Positions 24,301 through 34,982 of a DNA stretch of 64,000 bases are shown one piece after another; the first letter of the stretch is position 1, and the number at the start of each line of letters is the position of its first letter. The notes under the pieces are model-generated. The model searched no databases, was not told the DNA's origin, and worked only from the letters and a program-made list of their open reading frames with translations. Position numbers and translations under genes: made by a program. The DNA is taken from the NCBI GenBank assembly GCA_032158295.1, contig CM063248.1:1201828-1265827 (forward strand), written 5' to 3'. The DNA is from Pycnopodia helianthoides. Its lineage: Eukaryota; Echinodermata; Asteroidea; Forcipulatida; Asteriidae.

Positions 24301-26582
24301 CGGCACAAAGATTATAACTTTAGGTTATGTGGTTACGAAGATATGATTTTTTAAATAATAAACTTGGAATTAAATAACTGTCCTCGCTATAGCTCGAGAT
24401 GTCCTCAACCTGAAAAACACTGTTTTTCTCGTCTGGAAAGGTCAATTCAGCAACCTTTAAAAAACAAACAACAATGCTTAAATATGGTAACAAAAAATTA
24501 AAATGGCGAGTGAATGTCTTTCGGCAGGCCTCGTTTACACACAATAACTAAGGTTTTAGTTCACAATGTTACACACTTACTCTGTAGTTAAACAAACATA
24601 AAAATAGACAACGATAACTTTCACTCGGGTAGTAAACATTACTGAGCATAAAGGCCTCGACATTTAAAGAAATTCCAACGCACAAAATAAGGGAAGTTTT
24701 CGTGAATCAGAGCAAAATAATTGGTCAGGCATAAAGTTCTGGCAGGAAAACACACTGAGTGATTACACAACAAATTATGAACAATAATCCGTATAGCACA
24801 ACTGTAAATAGAATCCTAAACTCACCAGTGTGTGCTTCTGCAGGTAGGTAAACTCAACAAGAAGTTTCAAAAAGTGGAAAAGAATGGCACTTGTTCAGGC
24901 AGCGGTTCGACGATAATAAACTTTAGAAAAACGTCTGTATCGAAAACTCTGAGAAACACGACAAGGCGCTAGACCAAAAATGTGTGTCACTAAACGGGCA
25001 GGGAAGAGCATAACAGCCCCGAGTAACTCTTAGTAAAAGCTTTTGTGTTTTTAAATTGATTTGTGTATTATAGGAAACTAAAATTAAACTTATTTTAAAA
25101 AGTTGTGTGTTTTTTTTTACAATTAAACACTTACCCTTTTAGAGCCATGGTTTTGTACACACGTACAAAACGCGTAATAAATGATGTCTCGGTGACGTTG
25201 TCCGGCACTTTAGGCCACCAAACACTAATGTATCCCACAAGTATAATCGAAAAATTTTGATGATCGGACGTGTACTTTTTGAGAAATGGTGGTCTCAAGA
25301 TTGGGTAATTAAATATTTATGTCATTATAACCTAGTAAATTAATTAATTATGTTAAGATGATTATTTGTTACGATACCTTCATGACCTAAGCTTTCATTT
25401 AATATATGTATGATCTCAATCTTTCATATTAAGCCAAGTATGACTTTAAGAGTGAACAAAATGCGTGTACAAATCTTATGGGGTTTTGACGGATAATAAT
25501 AATAATAATAAAACAAATACAAATCTTGACGAAAACAATAGCTGTTCCGACCGGATAACGGAACAGCTAATAAAAACAAATACAAATTTTGACGAAAACA
25601 ATAGCTGTTCCGACCTCTATGTCGGAACAGCTAAACAACAAAATCTGTACGAAAACAATAGGCGTTTCGGTTATAGGGCCAAAACCCCTGAATAAAAATC
25701 TCGACGAAAACATTAGGCGTTTTGGCTATGAGGCCAAATTAAACCCTTAATTATGGTTTGAACTTGCGAACGTAAAAAAGTCCTTTTCAATATATAGGTT
25801 TTCCCGGCCAATTTCATCAACAATCTATTCAATTTTGTTTAGAAAGGAACGCTCCGTTTGATCAGAATCCAAAAATGAGGAGAAATTTAATTTCATCATT
25901 TTGGCGATCACATAGTCAAATAAGACCATTCAAATTAGGTCGCAAAGATAATTCAATATTGCAAAAGTCAACAGAGAGAGGCTGGTCAATCAGTCAATTT
26001 CATCAGTATTGTAAATAGGCAGTAGAAATTCAACTGAAGAAATGTGAAAATGTAGTCTTGAATGTCTATCAATGAGATAGAATGCCTGAAACCAACCTGA
26101 ATGAGAAGAACGAAAATAATTTATGTGTGCACGAAAACGAAATTGATTGCAATAGCAGCTAAAAAGAAACCCTACTTTGAATGAATTAAACATGCATGAA
26201 TTAAACTGAATTTACTTTTGCTGAGATTGATTAGGAAAACATATACATTAGTTGGTCAACATTCGAGTTCACCTACCTTCTGGTTGTAGGAGTAAACCCA
26301 GCCTTTTCTTGGCACCAAGACTCTAGGGCCCCCATAGTGTGAAGCCTTGATGAGCTGACACTGCCCTGATGCCATCTCGTAGTTTGAAGATTTACACCAG
26401 CCGGAGTTTTTGCAGGCAACATGGCATAATTTCTGCGTCTTGGTGACGTTTAAACCGTCATGTGGTCCTGATAAAGCGACGTCTATTTGAACACAATATT
26501 CACTTGAAGACGATTTGGATGCATTTCCATACTTGGACGATAACATCATTAAAAACACTACATACAGTCCGAGGCTGCCCAT
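21323..26582 (-). CDS. Secreted PAN plus Link-like protein (gene B), 3 exons
   Basis: Predicted exons on the minus strand: 26277-26582, 23278-23326, 21323-21642; phases 0/0, 0/1, 1/stop agree. The product is 224 residues. Residues 1-21 are a signal peptide. Residues about 29-100 are a PAN/Apple-like module (EYCVQIDVAL, then LCHVACKNSGWC, SSNYEM, GQCQLIK). The tiny middle exon reads DDLYGAGTWCLDTIKK. Residues 119-224 are Cys-rich and Link-like: AQELCSEHHLQVCSLGQL, then DAYDAGYRDNQWCFYD, GRDAR-equivalent SRDARVESC, IPNTPRP, and terminal CCPC. Likely extracellular and possibly glycan-binding, but the ligand is unknown. Gene A and two relics on the same strand show a tandem family. Introns contain several repeats. 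Confidence 0.75.
21784..22281. repeat. Foldback with about 100-bp near-identical arms (intron 2 of gene B)
   Basis: The left arm 21784-21880 and right arm 22182-22281 are reverse complements: CAATTTCCCCAGTTTAGCAT pairs with ATGCTAAACTGGGGAAATTG, and CAGACGCAAAGATCATTAAA with its complement. A related half-copy (GTCAAATAAGACCATTCAAA, then CGCAAAGATAATT) lies at 25914-25955. Confidence 0.9.
22290..23277. other. Intron 2 of gene B, nothing else recognised
   Basis: AT-rich sequence with no supported coding or repeat structure apart from simple tracts. Confidence 0.4.
24080..24350 (+). repeat. Two-copy tandem repeat of about 145 bp (intron 1 of gene B)
   Basis: Both copies carry CTTCCTGTT, GGAAG, GGTCATA, AAATAAAATG and AAGACGGCACAAAGATTAT in that order. 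No coding potential. Confidence 0.75.
25071..25396 (-). repeat. Dispersed repeat with start-codon-like segment (copy 2, inverted)
   Basis: Reverse complement of the 4619-4983 repeat. The conserved core on the minus strand is GTGTGTACAAAACCATGG, then CTCTAAAA and a GTAAG word. Confidence 0.6.
25486..25740 (+). repeat. Hairpin-bearing tandem repeat, about 64-bp unit, 3-4 copies
   Basis: The units begin ACAAATACAAAT.TTGACGAA, then AACAATAGCTGTTCCGA. The first two are each followed by the complement CGGAACAGCT, so every unit can fold into a stem. Later units change the stem to AGGCGTTT.GG...GGCC, with partly compensating changes. Confidence 0.75.
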
Positions 26583-27025
26583 TGTGTAGCTTTTTCCGAA
26601 GGGTCTAATTCGTCGCGAAGTAGCAGTTGAAGTAACAATGAATGTGGATATTTGCTCATTAACTTAGACAGTGCAAATGTGACAGCTATTCGTTGTTCAA
26701 TACCAACATGTACTTTTTGTAATACGTCATTGTCAAGAAGTCACACCATGTTGTTGCCAGTGCAACAAAGTCAATTCTTCAAAACAACAATATGATCATA
26801 TCGCCATTCAAGAGCTTATTACTCACAATATGCTCCGGTTCTCAATCAACAACACAACAATATTTTGTGATCATCGCACCTGTCTAGTCTTGATTGACAG
26901 CGCTGGTTTGTGTATTAGTCGCCGTTAGACTGCACTTCAGCCGCTTAGCGGCTTTAGGAGAACGTCATAATGATGTCTAGCTTGATTCACATGCACCCTG
27001 TGCTTGAAGCAACTCTAGACGCCTG

Positions 27026-27305
27026 GTCTCACAACTAACCATGTTTTATAAGATTCACCATGGACTGGTAAACATACAGTTCCCACCCAACCAGCACCAC
27101 TTCTAGGAGAAAACATCAATTAAAGTTCACCAGACGCATCCATAGACCCATACAAATCTCTTTCTATCCACGATCCATCCGACTATGGAACCAGCTAAGA
27201 GAAGCCGCTGTGATGTCATCTTCCATAGCAAATTTCCAAGAAACTGCCCTACCAGCTATCAGAGGGATGGGGCTACCTGTTGGCTCACGTCCCCTCTAGT
27301 TCATC
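27026..27305 (+). pseudogene. 3' end of a non-LTR retrotransposon ORF
   Basis: Conceptual pieces MFYKIHHGLVNIQFPP, then RRIHRPIQISFYPRSIRLWN and QETALPAIRGM, ending at a stop. This order (short helix MLYKI..GLV, a 'FFPR.I..WN.L' block, then 'F...L') is the usual C-terminus of many LINE reverse transcriptase proteins. A frameshift is present between the first two pieces. Confidence 0.7.
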
Positions 27306-28349
27306 ACATCAAATGTTTACGTACCCTAAGTTAATCGGCCGTTGTTGTCGTCGTTCTTTTTGTCTAGTGGCCACTTATTCTTCACGTTTATTTCTTATGC
27401 TCTTTGCCTGTGACGTCACTTCTGCACCATCCTAGTATAGCTGAATAGCTGAATTAGGATATTAGGGTATTACCACTCAAGACTCAAGACTAGATGGCGC
27501 AACATCGACTGGTTCGGAGGGACCGGACGAGTCTATGAATTGGCTTGTTCTGATCATGGTGCTATTATATAGCACCAGGTCTTGATTCAGCTGTTTGTTT
27601 GATACAGAATTCTCTTCTCCGGTAGTTCGTATTGCGATAGCGGCGACAACGGGCCGAAGGTTAACTAACTAAACGGGCGCCCCTTATCAAGACTACATCT
27701 CACTAAGTACGTAGTTACAATCCACTGGACATCGTGTCCAAGGACATCGTGTCCAAGTGCACGACGTGAAACAATTTTATTCAAACTGTACTTCGTCATC
27801 GGAGCGAATCGGATCTATTCCATTTTCCACCCTATGCAAAATTTATCAGTTTTAAAACGGACTTCAACTTTTATAATCAAAAATTAATATCAAAACTGAC
27901 CTCACTTCTGAGTGAGGTCAGTGCAAAGTGCAAAGCCTCCTCTTTGCATGCCCTAACATGACGGCAGTTTAAGTTAGAGTGGCTACACTATGCATGCACA
28001 GACGTTGAGGACATTATACATACCCCCACTAAAACTTCCATGCCGTGCAACAATTTCCCTTTAATGTAATGGCGCACTCATTCAAAGGAATAACAAAGAG
28101 AAGAAGTTGATTGACTTGTCTCAAAATGCATTGCGCACACTTCATTTCGTTTGTCTTTCTAAAGTTAATTAAAGTGGCACTGTCGTCGTGATCGTAGTCT
28201 GCTTGTGGCTGGATATGGAAACATGAACTCTAACATAGTTACTACATGCGTGCGCGTTGACCGTCACATCACGAACAAAAGCTTTCAAGGGCGCCTTCAT
28301 TATTATCGGGCGTGTGCAGTAACTTGGTGAGAGTTAAAGAGCTACTTGA
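27306..28349. other. Intergenic, no gene recognised
   Basis: Mixed composition with no supported open frame. A small hairpin CTGACCTCACTTCTGAGTGAGGTCAG lies near 27897-27922. Confidence 0.4.
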
Positions 28350-28885
28350 ACGAGGGTAAAGAAAACGTATTATTTGCTAAAATGAATACAGTCATACAGT
28401 TCACATCGTACAAAAATGTTTTATTAATATTTGTTTTAAATCAGTTTGGCCACGACTCAACGTTCCTTTTTGTTTAGTTTCGCGAAAAGCCCCGTGACGT
28501 CATCATTCTCTGTTAAATCGGTTTGACGTCATGTGTGGGAGTGGTGTTTTTATGTGCAGAGTGTACGCATCGCAATGGAAAAAGCACAGTTCTTAGGCAT
28601 GCAACGTTGAAAAGAAAAGGCTCAAAAGTTTAGATAGCAGCGGGCCTCGAGAGTGATTTATTATTTACGAAGAAGAGGTGTACTCTTCAACCACTGCTGG
28701 TAATATTGATAGCAAAGAGGGGAGCTCTCTCGAGGAGAAAAGGGACATGGAGTTATCTGTGGGGAGTTCGTCTTGCCGAACCACCGGTGTACTGGATTAA
28801 ACAATAACAAATGTACATGTGAATTGTTAGTGCTTGTGTGCAATGTGCTTGTACCCCATGACTTTTGCACATGTACTACCGTGTA
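28335..28885 (+). repeat. CRE-containing duplicated segment, copy 1
   Basis: Matches 30737-31285 over about 540 bp in the same orientation, with indels. Shared landmarks: AGAGCTACTTGAACGAG, TTTCGCGAAAAGCCCC, two TGACGTCAT words about 35-40 bp apart, GGGAGTGGTGTTTTT, then GGTAATATTGATAGCAAAGA and ACCACCGGTGTACTGGA. The paired CRE-like sites and downstream T-rich box look like a promoter module. Confidence 0.85.
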
Positions 28886-28926
28886 TATGTTTTTCCTCGA
28901 CCTGTAGCTTGTACGTGTACACGTAC

Positions 28927-30613
28927 ATATCGTCGCATTTTTCTCATAGTGACGAATCAGGAAAAAGCGCATTTTGAGTAAATTCACTTTGAAGTTGGAC
29001 GTGTTTTCATTCGTTGCTTTCATACCTTATTATCCTACATTATCACTTGCCAAATAGAAGGTTTGTTTTTAAGCAGTTCCTCTTCACATTTGTTTGCGTT
29101 ATTAATAATAAAACGGTCTGAATAAATAATAATAACCTCATAAACCTATTCGTCAGTATGTAAAAAACATTGTTTTACTTTACGCGCTTGTTCGTCACTT
29201 TTTGTGCCCAATTCGTCAGTATGTAAAAAAACAAATCTACGCTCTGGGGCTTGTTCGTCACTTTTTGTGCCCAATTCGTCAGTATGTAAAAAAACAAATC
29301 TACGCTCTGGGGCTTATTCGTCAGTATATCACCATTAATGCAGGTAATTTAACACGCCTTAATTTTTCATTTGTGTTAAACATGATATTTCACGGTAAAA
29401 TCCTGAGTGAAGCACTGATCCAGAATTCCTTCATTTTTGGATGGGGATGAGAGAGTGGGTTTTGTGGGGTGGATGGGTCGGATTGGTGTTGTTGGCATGT
29501 GGATTGAAGGGGAGGGAACAAACAAAAACTTCCAACTATGTATAGGGGAGGAGTACACATGACATTTTCCCATTTCCTTTCGGCCTGGTTAACCTCCAGA
29601 TATTGCTCAAAAGGGGAGGGACGGAATAGGTAATTTTTCCAAGTTTAAGTTGTACCCCGCAAGACACTAATTGAACTAAAAAGTATGTTTATTTTGTAAT
29701 TGAACTGACTTGAACTGTATAAGCATACACAAACTTAAAAATGTTTGTTATCAACAATGTTTATACTTTTGTATTATCGTTTGATTTTGTTGGCACTAGT
29801 TTTGAAGGATCTCATTTAACAATCAAAATCTTGTTTAACCCAATAATTTTGTAAATTCTGATTTACAAAATAGGAACTTAATTATATGCTCCAAAACATT
29901 TATTGGTAAAACCACTGATTTATAAGATCATATTACTGTTGAATATCTTCCACCCAGACTAGAGGTTTCACTCAAAGTTGCCACTAATTGTATCATAAAA
30001 CAGTAAAATCCTGGCAAAAAGTACACATCATGAGCATCATCTTTTAGACTTAACCATGACAAGATTTCAGGGGCACGAAGTTTTTCTCGGCGCGATTGGT
30101 AGCTGAAGTACCTTTAATAAGATTAGCTTGAAGATTGAACGGACTGAATAATACAAACTATTACGCCACTTTGAAATAATCATCCTGTCAGAATTATGCT
30201 TACCTCAAGATTTGTTCCTTTTATCTAAAATTATGTTTTAGTTTCGTTGACAAGCTAGTGGAGTCGGCAAATCTTACTGTGTTGTAATAAAGAGAAATTG
30301 ATGGTACCTTGCATTTCATTGATAACTGGCATGGTTACCAGCGCATTTGCCTATTCGTCACTTTGTAAAAAACAAAAGGGTATATTTATGTGTTTACGGA
30401 GCGGCGAATCACTTATTCGTCAGTATGTAAAGAAACATTTATTAGACTTCAAACATATTCGCCAACAATGTGTCTTATATCTTTAAAATGAGACATTATT
30501 TTGGTTCAAAACCTTCAGAAATGAATTCAGAAGACAAACTAACCATAAAACTGCAAAAACCTCAATTTGCTAAAAATTGCTGATTCGTCACTATGAGAAA
30601 AATGCGACGATAT
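28927..30613. mobile_element. Non-autonomous TIR element, 1.69 kb
   Basis: A perfect 34-bp inverted repeat, ATATCGTCGCATTTTTCTCA onward to 28960 and its complement at 30580-30613. Many internal TTCGTCAGTATGTAAAAAA or TTCGTCACTTTGTAAAAAA motifs (29149, 29212, 29275, 30354, 30416) look like subterminal transposase-binding repeats. No transposase frame. No target duplication was identified, so the exact boundary may extend further out. Confidence 0.65.
29149..29338 (+). repeat. 63-bp tandem repeat of the TTCGTCAGTATG motif
   Basis: The TTCGTCAGTATGTAAAAAA start recurs at exactly 29149, 29212 and 29275, giving a 63-bp period. A truncated unit follows at 29317. Confidence 0.9.
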
Positions 30614-30736
30614 ACAGTATATTTTGTGTACCTAAAACAGTACAAAACAATACAAAAAAAACATACTAGTCTTATCGATTGCATTTGTTCTGGTTAAATC
30701 ACGCTAGTATTCATGATCATAATGTTTAAAAGCTTA

Positions 30737-31285
30737 AAGAGCTACTTGAACGAGAGTAAAGAAAACGTATCATTTGCTGAAATTCACTTACAAGCGCTCA
30801 ATGAATACGGACATACAGTTTATATCGTATAAATAAATAAAACAATTATTTTGACCACAACGCAACGTTGCTTTTCGTTTAGTTTCGCGAAAAGCCCCTT
30901 GACGTCATCGTTCTCTTGTAAATCGGTCTGACGTCATGAAAGGGAGTGGTGTTTTTTTATACCACTGTGTAGTATGTAAAGAGCACAGTTCTTAGCAACG
31001 TCGATAAAAAAAAAAGCCTTAAAAATGTTAGAAAGCAGCGGCCCTCGAGAGTGGTTTATTATTTACGAAGAGGAGATATACTCTTCAAGCACTGCTGGTA
31101 ATATTGATAGCAAAGAGGGGAGCTCTCTCGAGGAGAAAAGGGACAGGGAGTGATCTGTGGGGAGATCGTCTTGCAGAACCACCGGTGTACTGGACTGAAC
31201 AATAACAAATGTACATGTAATGTGAAATGTTAGTACTTGTGTGCAATGTGCAGTGTACCCCATGTCTTTTGCACATGTTGGGCCT
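30737..31285 (+). repeat. CRE-containing duplicated segment, copy 2
   Basis: See copy 1 at 28335. This copy has the same two TGACGTCAT-type sites (30899-30908 and 30929-30938). The two copies flank the TIR element in direct orientation. Confidence 0.85.
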
Positions 31286-31594
31286 ACTATTTTCAAAGAG
31301 AATATCTTCTGCGGAAAGAGGAATCAATTCTTCAAAAACTTCTGCAGCACTTTTCAGTTTCCTTCGAGAGAAGTTTCACAATTGCCGCCCCAAAAGAATT
31401 TAAAATGTGTAATCTATCACCTCTCAACAAAAAGTATAAATTTCAGAATCAATCTTCTTGATTTTACAGAGAAAGATTTGGGTAGGGTTAGCAAATGAAT
31501 GATTTTTCAACTGATTTGAAATAATCTACTATCCTGACAGCTATAATTAACTGTCGCCGGGTACCCAGGTAATATAGGCTAAGCTGCCCTATAG

Positions 31595-31755
31595 CGAATA
31601 GATGGAATGCAAATGACGTCATTGATCACCATCTTTGATGAAAAACAATGGAAACGTGCCAGCGTGTACGCGCTAGCTGCGCACGACTCTCGGCCAATGA
31701 TAGCTCTTCACGCTTGCATCATCAAAGATAGTGGCCAATGCAAGAGGTAGACCCA
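31595..31755. repeat. CRE-containing MITE, family C
   Basis: Shares with 57275-57432 the blocks GACCACCATCTTTGATGA, GACAATGGAA, CTCAGCCAATGATAGCTCT and GGCCAATGNAAG, with a terminal TAGACC word. Contains ATGACGTCATTG at the left. Confidence 0.75.
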
Positions 31756-32273
31756 CCAAACCACCACCATAACCCTACCATAACAACAATTGTGGCTAGT
31801 TCAAGGACATAACAAGAAGGATATTGTTTTTAACAAAAAAAGGGAAATTAAATTACTCCAAGATTTAGTGAACTGAGAATTCGGAAATTAAATCGTCGAA
31901 GAAAATCTAAGATTTCCAACAATCCTGGCGATCAATCTTTGGAGACGCATGGCGACGACATTCGTAAGTCATTCTGACGTGTTGATGATAATTCGACGCA
32001 AGTACGTCACAATGCGTTTGTTTTCAGTGGATTTGACGTCTTGATGTAACGGAGATGTTCCTAAGAGCGCGTAAATGGTTGCTTCTTTGAATAATGTTCG
32101 ATTTTCGAACGCGCTGGCGTGTACAGAACGATGGGACAATGGACCGAAGCGCGCACCTTGGTGAAAAGTTACAAAACGTTTGTACACAAGTTTGTATACA
32201 AAAACCGAGGTTTAGAAATTTGATGAGCACACCAATCTGGGATTCTTGATTTGAGTTCCAGCTGACTTTGAAT

Positions 32274-34982
32274 ATGACTGTTTCCCGTGGGAAAATCATA
32301 AAAACTAGCGACAACAACGACCAGCCGGTAAGTGATGTCATTCTTCTTTTGAAAACCTTCTATAACACATAAAAGTTTCTCAAACTTATGTTTCCTTCCA
32401 CATCTGTCCATGGTCTTTTTGAACATTATATCAACGGTCCCATCGATTTATTATTCTGAAAAACATTAGTTATAGGCCTATATTTGTACTTTTAAAAGTT
32501 TTCGGTTTAAACAAAACAAAATTGTACATGCAAACATCAATTACTAAAAAAATAAGGTTTTATCAGGAAAGGTAAATCTTGTCCCACGTACACTCTGACT
32601 CACAAAAATTGTGTAAAAGTAATAGTTAATGAAAGTAATAAAGTACCTTTGTTGATGTTAAAGATGTTACAAATATCTCAACTTATTGAATTAGAAGAGA
32701 GAAATTAATTTTGTATTATAAAGATAACAAAATACAAGCATAAATAAAATTTCTCTTGTAAATTAATTTTGTATTCCCTGATCCTGATTTCTAAGCAAAG
32801 AATTACCACCTTAGAAAACCGAAATCGCACTTTTATTTTATTTTTTACATCTTTAGGTTTACCAGACAATTTGGCAATTGTCAAAAAGGGATTACACGGT
32901 AATCCAGATTAAGGACAAAAACCAGGGAATTAAGATGATCCTTCGACCATTACCACAACAATCTTCCAGTAAGGTGAGTAGCTTGTTTAAATTACTCCTC
33001 AATCGGTGTTCCTGTTTAAATTAAACAAACCTTCAGCTTGACGTACGATGTCGGCTGAGCGGTTTGAAAGGAAAGTCACCGGCACTGTGTCATGTAATCC
33101 CTAGAGATGATTCATAGTGTCCAAACTCTACTGTCAGCACCTTTAAGGTAATTACGTATTTAAAAATCAGAATAGTGTGAAATGTTTAATTCCTGATAAG
33201 CTCTTCATTCAAGTAAAGGACTTCTGGGCTCGGTTTCATAAACAGCAAGATTGATCTAAAGTGCGAGTCAATCTTAAAGGCCCTGTACACTATTGGTAAG
33301 ATCGAAAAACACAAATGTTCATAGATTCACACATAACTTACATGTTTTAAAGTAAGTAATGGTAGAAAGGGCTCCTCAAAATATTTCTACCTAAAATGCT
33401 ATCGTTTCTGAGAAATGAATAAAACAATAGTTTTTATCGTGCGCGATAATAAACTCGATGTTTGAAAAACAGAAAACACATAAGGTCTCTTTTCACTATT
33501 TTCTCGTGACCTCGATGACCAATTGAGATCAAATTTTCACAGGTTTGTTATTTTATGTATTATGGTTAATCACCCAAAACATGAACTTTGTTTGCGACTG
33601 TTTTGTCAGCTCTACCAATCCTGTATAATACCTTTAAATGAACATTACATAATTGGTTTTTGCTAACAAAAAAGTTGCTGGCAGTGTAAGCACTTTATGT
33701 AATCCACCATATACATAAACTGACAAACCTGTAGAGGTTTGGGATCGATCGGCTATCTGGGTCACGAGAAAATAGTGAAAAACTATACATTTGCATGAAA
33801 TCATATAAATTCAACAAATGAATAAAACGCTCACTGAGCGGTAAACTCCAATAATCGGAAAATTAGTTTATTCATTTCTCATCAAATATGGCATTTCAGA
33901 CAGAAATATTTCAAGGGATGTTTTCTACTATCATCATCATTAGACCGTGTAGGTTTAATATAAATCTGTAATCAAAAAGTATATTTTACAAGTTTTGTTA
34001 TTACCAATTCTGTAATGTTCCTTTAACTGCTCAGCAAATTTTGATGTCACAATCTAATTCACTATAATGGTGATACTGACAACTCATATTTTAATTAAGA
34101 GAGTGACACACAGCTATAAAGATTAATATTATCTTTTTGTGAAATCGAGACCTCGGCATTTTTAATCCTAGCGTGGTTTCGTTTCTTTCAATTTAGTCGC
34201 ATGTCAATGGACGTCGACAGCGACAAGCCATCAAGGGAAAGAGACGAGCACCTGGTGATGAGACTGTTTTGCAGACCACTAAGAGGCCTTGTGTGACTCT
34301 ATCCCGGTATTCCGATCAGCGGGTACCCACGATGAACAATTTCTGGCTCGATGAGCTCAGACTCGATGCTAAAGACGTTGAGATCTTGGACAACGGAGAG
34401 TGGTTGACAGATGATCACATCTCCGCAGCCCAAAGACTGCTTCGCCGTCAGTTTCCTGCAATGTCCGGTCTCCAAGAGCCAGTCCTTGGTGAGATCTTGC
34501 AGTTTCAGCAGATGAATACTGACGGGGTCCAGGTCATGCTGAACGGTGGGGGACATTGGGTGACGATCAGTAAGATGAACGGCACAGTCAAGTTGCTGGA
34601 TAGTGAGAATGTTGGACTTTGTCCGAAATTGTCCAATCAGATTATGAATCTGTTCACCGGGAGAGGGTGTCATCAGTCACCTGCCGGTCTCGAGATCCAG
34701 CTGCCCAAGATGCACCCGCAGCGTGGCTCCAGTGACTGTGGGGTCTTTGCCTTGGCTTACGCCACTGAGATCGCCTTCGGAGGCCACCCTGAGGCCACAG
34801 TATTCGACCAGAGGTCAATGAGGGGACATTTTAAGAGATGCCTAGCGACCCAACAAATGGTCCCCTTCCCCAAGTTGAACTGTTCTCCAAGGAGCGTCAA
34901 AGATATCGGAGGAAAATCTGAAATAATAAAATCAGAGTCTGTCATGAAACAGATATTCCTTGAAATTAACTCAATTAATTGA
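32274..34982 (+). CDS. Ulp1/SENP-type (C48) cysteine protease, 3 predicted exons
   Basis: Predicted exons 32274-32327, 32857-32973 and 34197-34982, all joined in phase 0, giving 318 residues. The last exon carries the protease: MNNFWLDELRLDAKDVEIL near residue 103, then the catalytic set His177 (GGGHWVTI), Asp192 (LLDSEN), Gln232 and Cys238 (QRGSSDCGVFALAYA). This His-Asp-Gln-Cys order is that of SUMO/NEDD8-specific proteases. All four residues are intact, so activity is possible. The N-terminal part is basic (SHVNGRRQRQAIKGKRR), perhaps a nuclear signal. Single-exon proteases of this sort are multicopy in invertebrates and sometimes transposon-derived. The first two exons rest only on splice sites and open phase. 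Confidence 0.65.
33274..33637 (+). repeat. MITE-like family A, copy 2 (protease intron 2)
   Basis: Left end TTAAAGGCCCTGTACACTAT then TGGTAAG, right end ACCAATCCTGTATAATACCT, with the family landmarks CTCGATGTTTGAAAA and CACAGGTTTGTTATTT inside. Confidence 0.85.
33640..34024 (-). repeat. MITE-like family A, copy 3 (inverted, adjacent to copy 2)
   Basis: Reverse-complement copy directly abutting copy 2. Recognisable by GTCACGAGAAAATAGTGAAA and TTCATTTCTCA and the end ACCAATTCTGTAATGTTCCT. The pair makes a roughly 750-bp head-to-head inverted repeat in the intron. Confidence 0.8.

Noticed and set aside
28661..29023. 120-residue minus-strand frame, with a related frame at 31063-31327, suggesting a small duplicated gene
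   Set aside because: The two frames share sequence only because the DNA segment is duplicated. Reading frames diverge by frameshift between the copies, which argues against coding constraint.
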